Shown here piece after piece: positions 14,062 through 14,132 of a DNA stretch of 14,132 nt (the first letter of the stretch is position 1; every line of letters starts with the position of its first letter). The notes under the pieces were generated by a model, which was given only the letters and a program-made list of their open reading frames with translations, was not told the origin of the DNA and searched no databases. The translations under genes and the position numbers were made by a program. The stretch is from Lentisphaeria bacterium (lineage in GTDB: Bacteria; Verrucomicrobiota; Lentisphaeria; Victivallales; Victivallaceae), in NCBI GenBank assembly GCA_900768515.1, contig CAAGDG010000130.1:1-14132 (forward strand), given 5' to 3'.

Positions 14062-14132
14062 TTACCAGCGGTAATGAGCGAACGCCTTGTTCGCCTGCGC
14101 CATTTTAAAGGTGTCTTCTTTCTTTTTAATCG
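14062..14132 (-). CDS. rpsG: Small ribosomal subunit protein uS7, C-terminal end (partial)
   Basis: Only the last 22 codons are inside the window; they read IKKKEDTFKMAQANKAFAHY and then RW-stop, which is the conserved end of S7 (homologues end ANKAFAHYRW). S7 nucleates assembly of the 30S head. Its place directly before fusA is the standard order of the str operon. The gene is too short here for automatic ORF calling but the match is specific. Confidence 0.93.
   Translation of the reverse strand, partial: IKKKEDTFKMAQANKAFAHYRW

Noticed and set aside
11543..14074. An 843-codon open frame on the plus strand opposite fusA and rpsJ
   Set aside because: It is antisense to certain genes and its text is typical of a shadow frame.

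Overview
The window looks like chromosomal DNA from a GC-rich bacterium of the Planctomycetes-Verrucomicrobia-Chlamydiae group. The closest fit is probably a gut Lentisphaerota of the Victivallis type. This is an inference from two things. First, fusA is followed directly by rpsJ with no tuf gene between them, an arrangement I associate with that group. Second, secreted carbohydrate-active enzymes are mixed among housekeeping genes. No mobile element, CRISPR array or phage gene is visible.

Left part, plus strand: the 3' end of an acetolactate synthase large-subunit gene (ilvB, with an unusual cysteine-rich insertion), then aroA (EPSP synthase). aroA ends 6 bp from the convergent end of a large secreted parallel beta-helix protein resembling glycoside hydrolase family 110.

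Middle part, minus strand: reading leftward from a likely promoter near 6830-6850 are a PurF-type amidophosphoribosyltransferase that lacks the usual N-terminal catalytic cysteine, then speE (spermidine synthase) 31 bp later, then a 162-bp gap with three hairpins, then the beta-helix gene. To the right is a second secreted enzyme, a GH39-like (beta/alpha)8 glycosidase with visible NEP and SEF motifs. A tRNA-Leu(CAA) with its own promoter and terminator lies upstream of it.

Right part, minus strand: a translation operon in the order rpsG (3' end), fusA, rpsJ, rplC, rplD, rplW, rplB, rpsS. It is closed by a strong Rho-independent terminator, with a second weaker one behind it. The usual continuation (rplV, rpsC, rplP and so on) is absent at this place, so the S10 cluster is split after rpsS.

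The genes fall into three jobs: amino-acid precursor synthesis (branched-chain and aromatic), nucleotide and polyamine metabolism (PurF-like, SpeE), and protein synthesis, with two exported glycan-degrading candidates between them. The observations most worth a second look are the nucleophile-less PurF homologue, the five-cysteine insertion in acetolactate synthase, the GH110-like protein, the truncated S10 operon and several structured intergenic regions.
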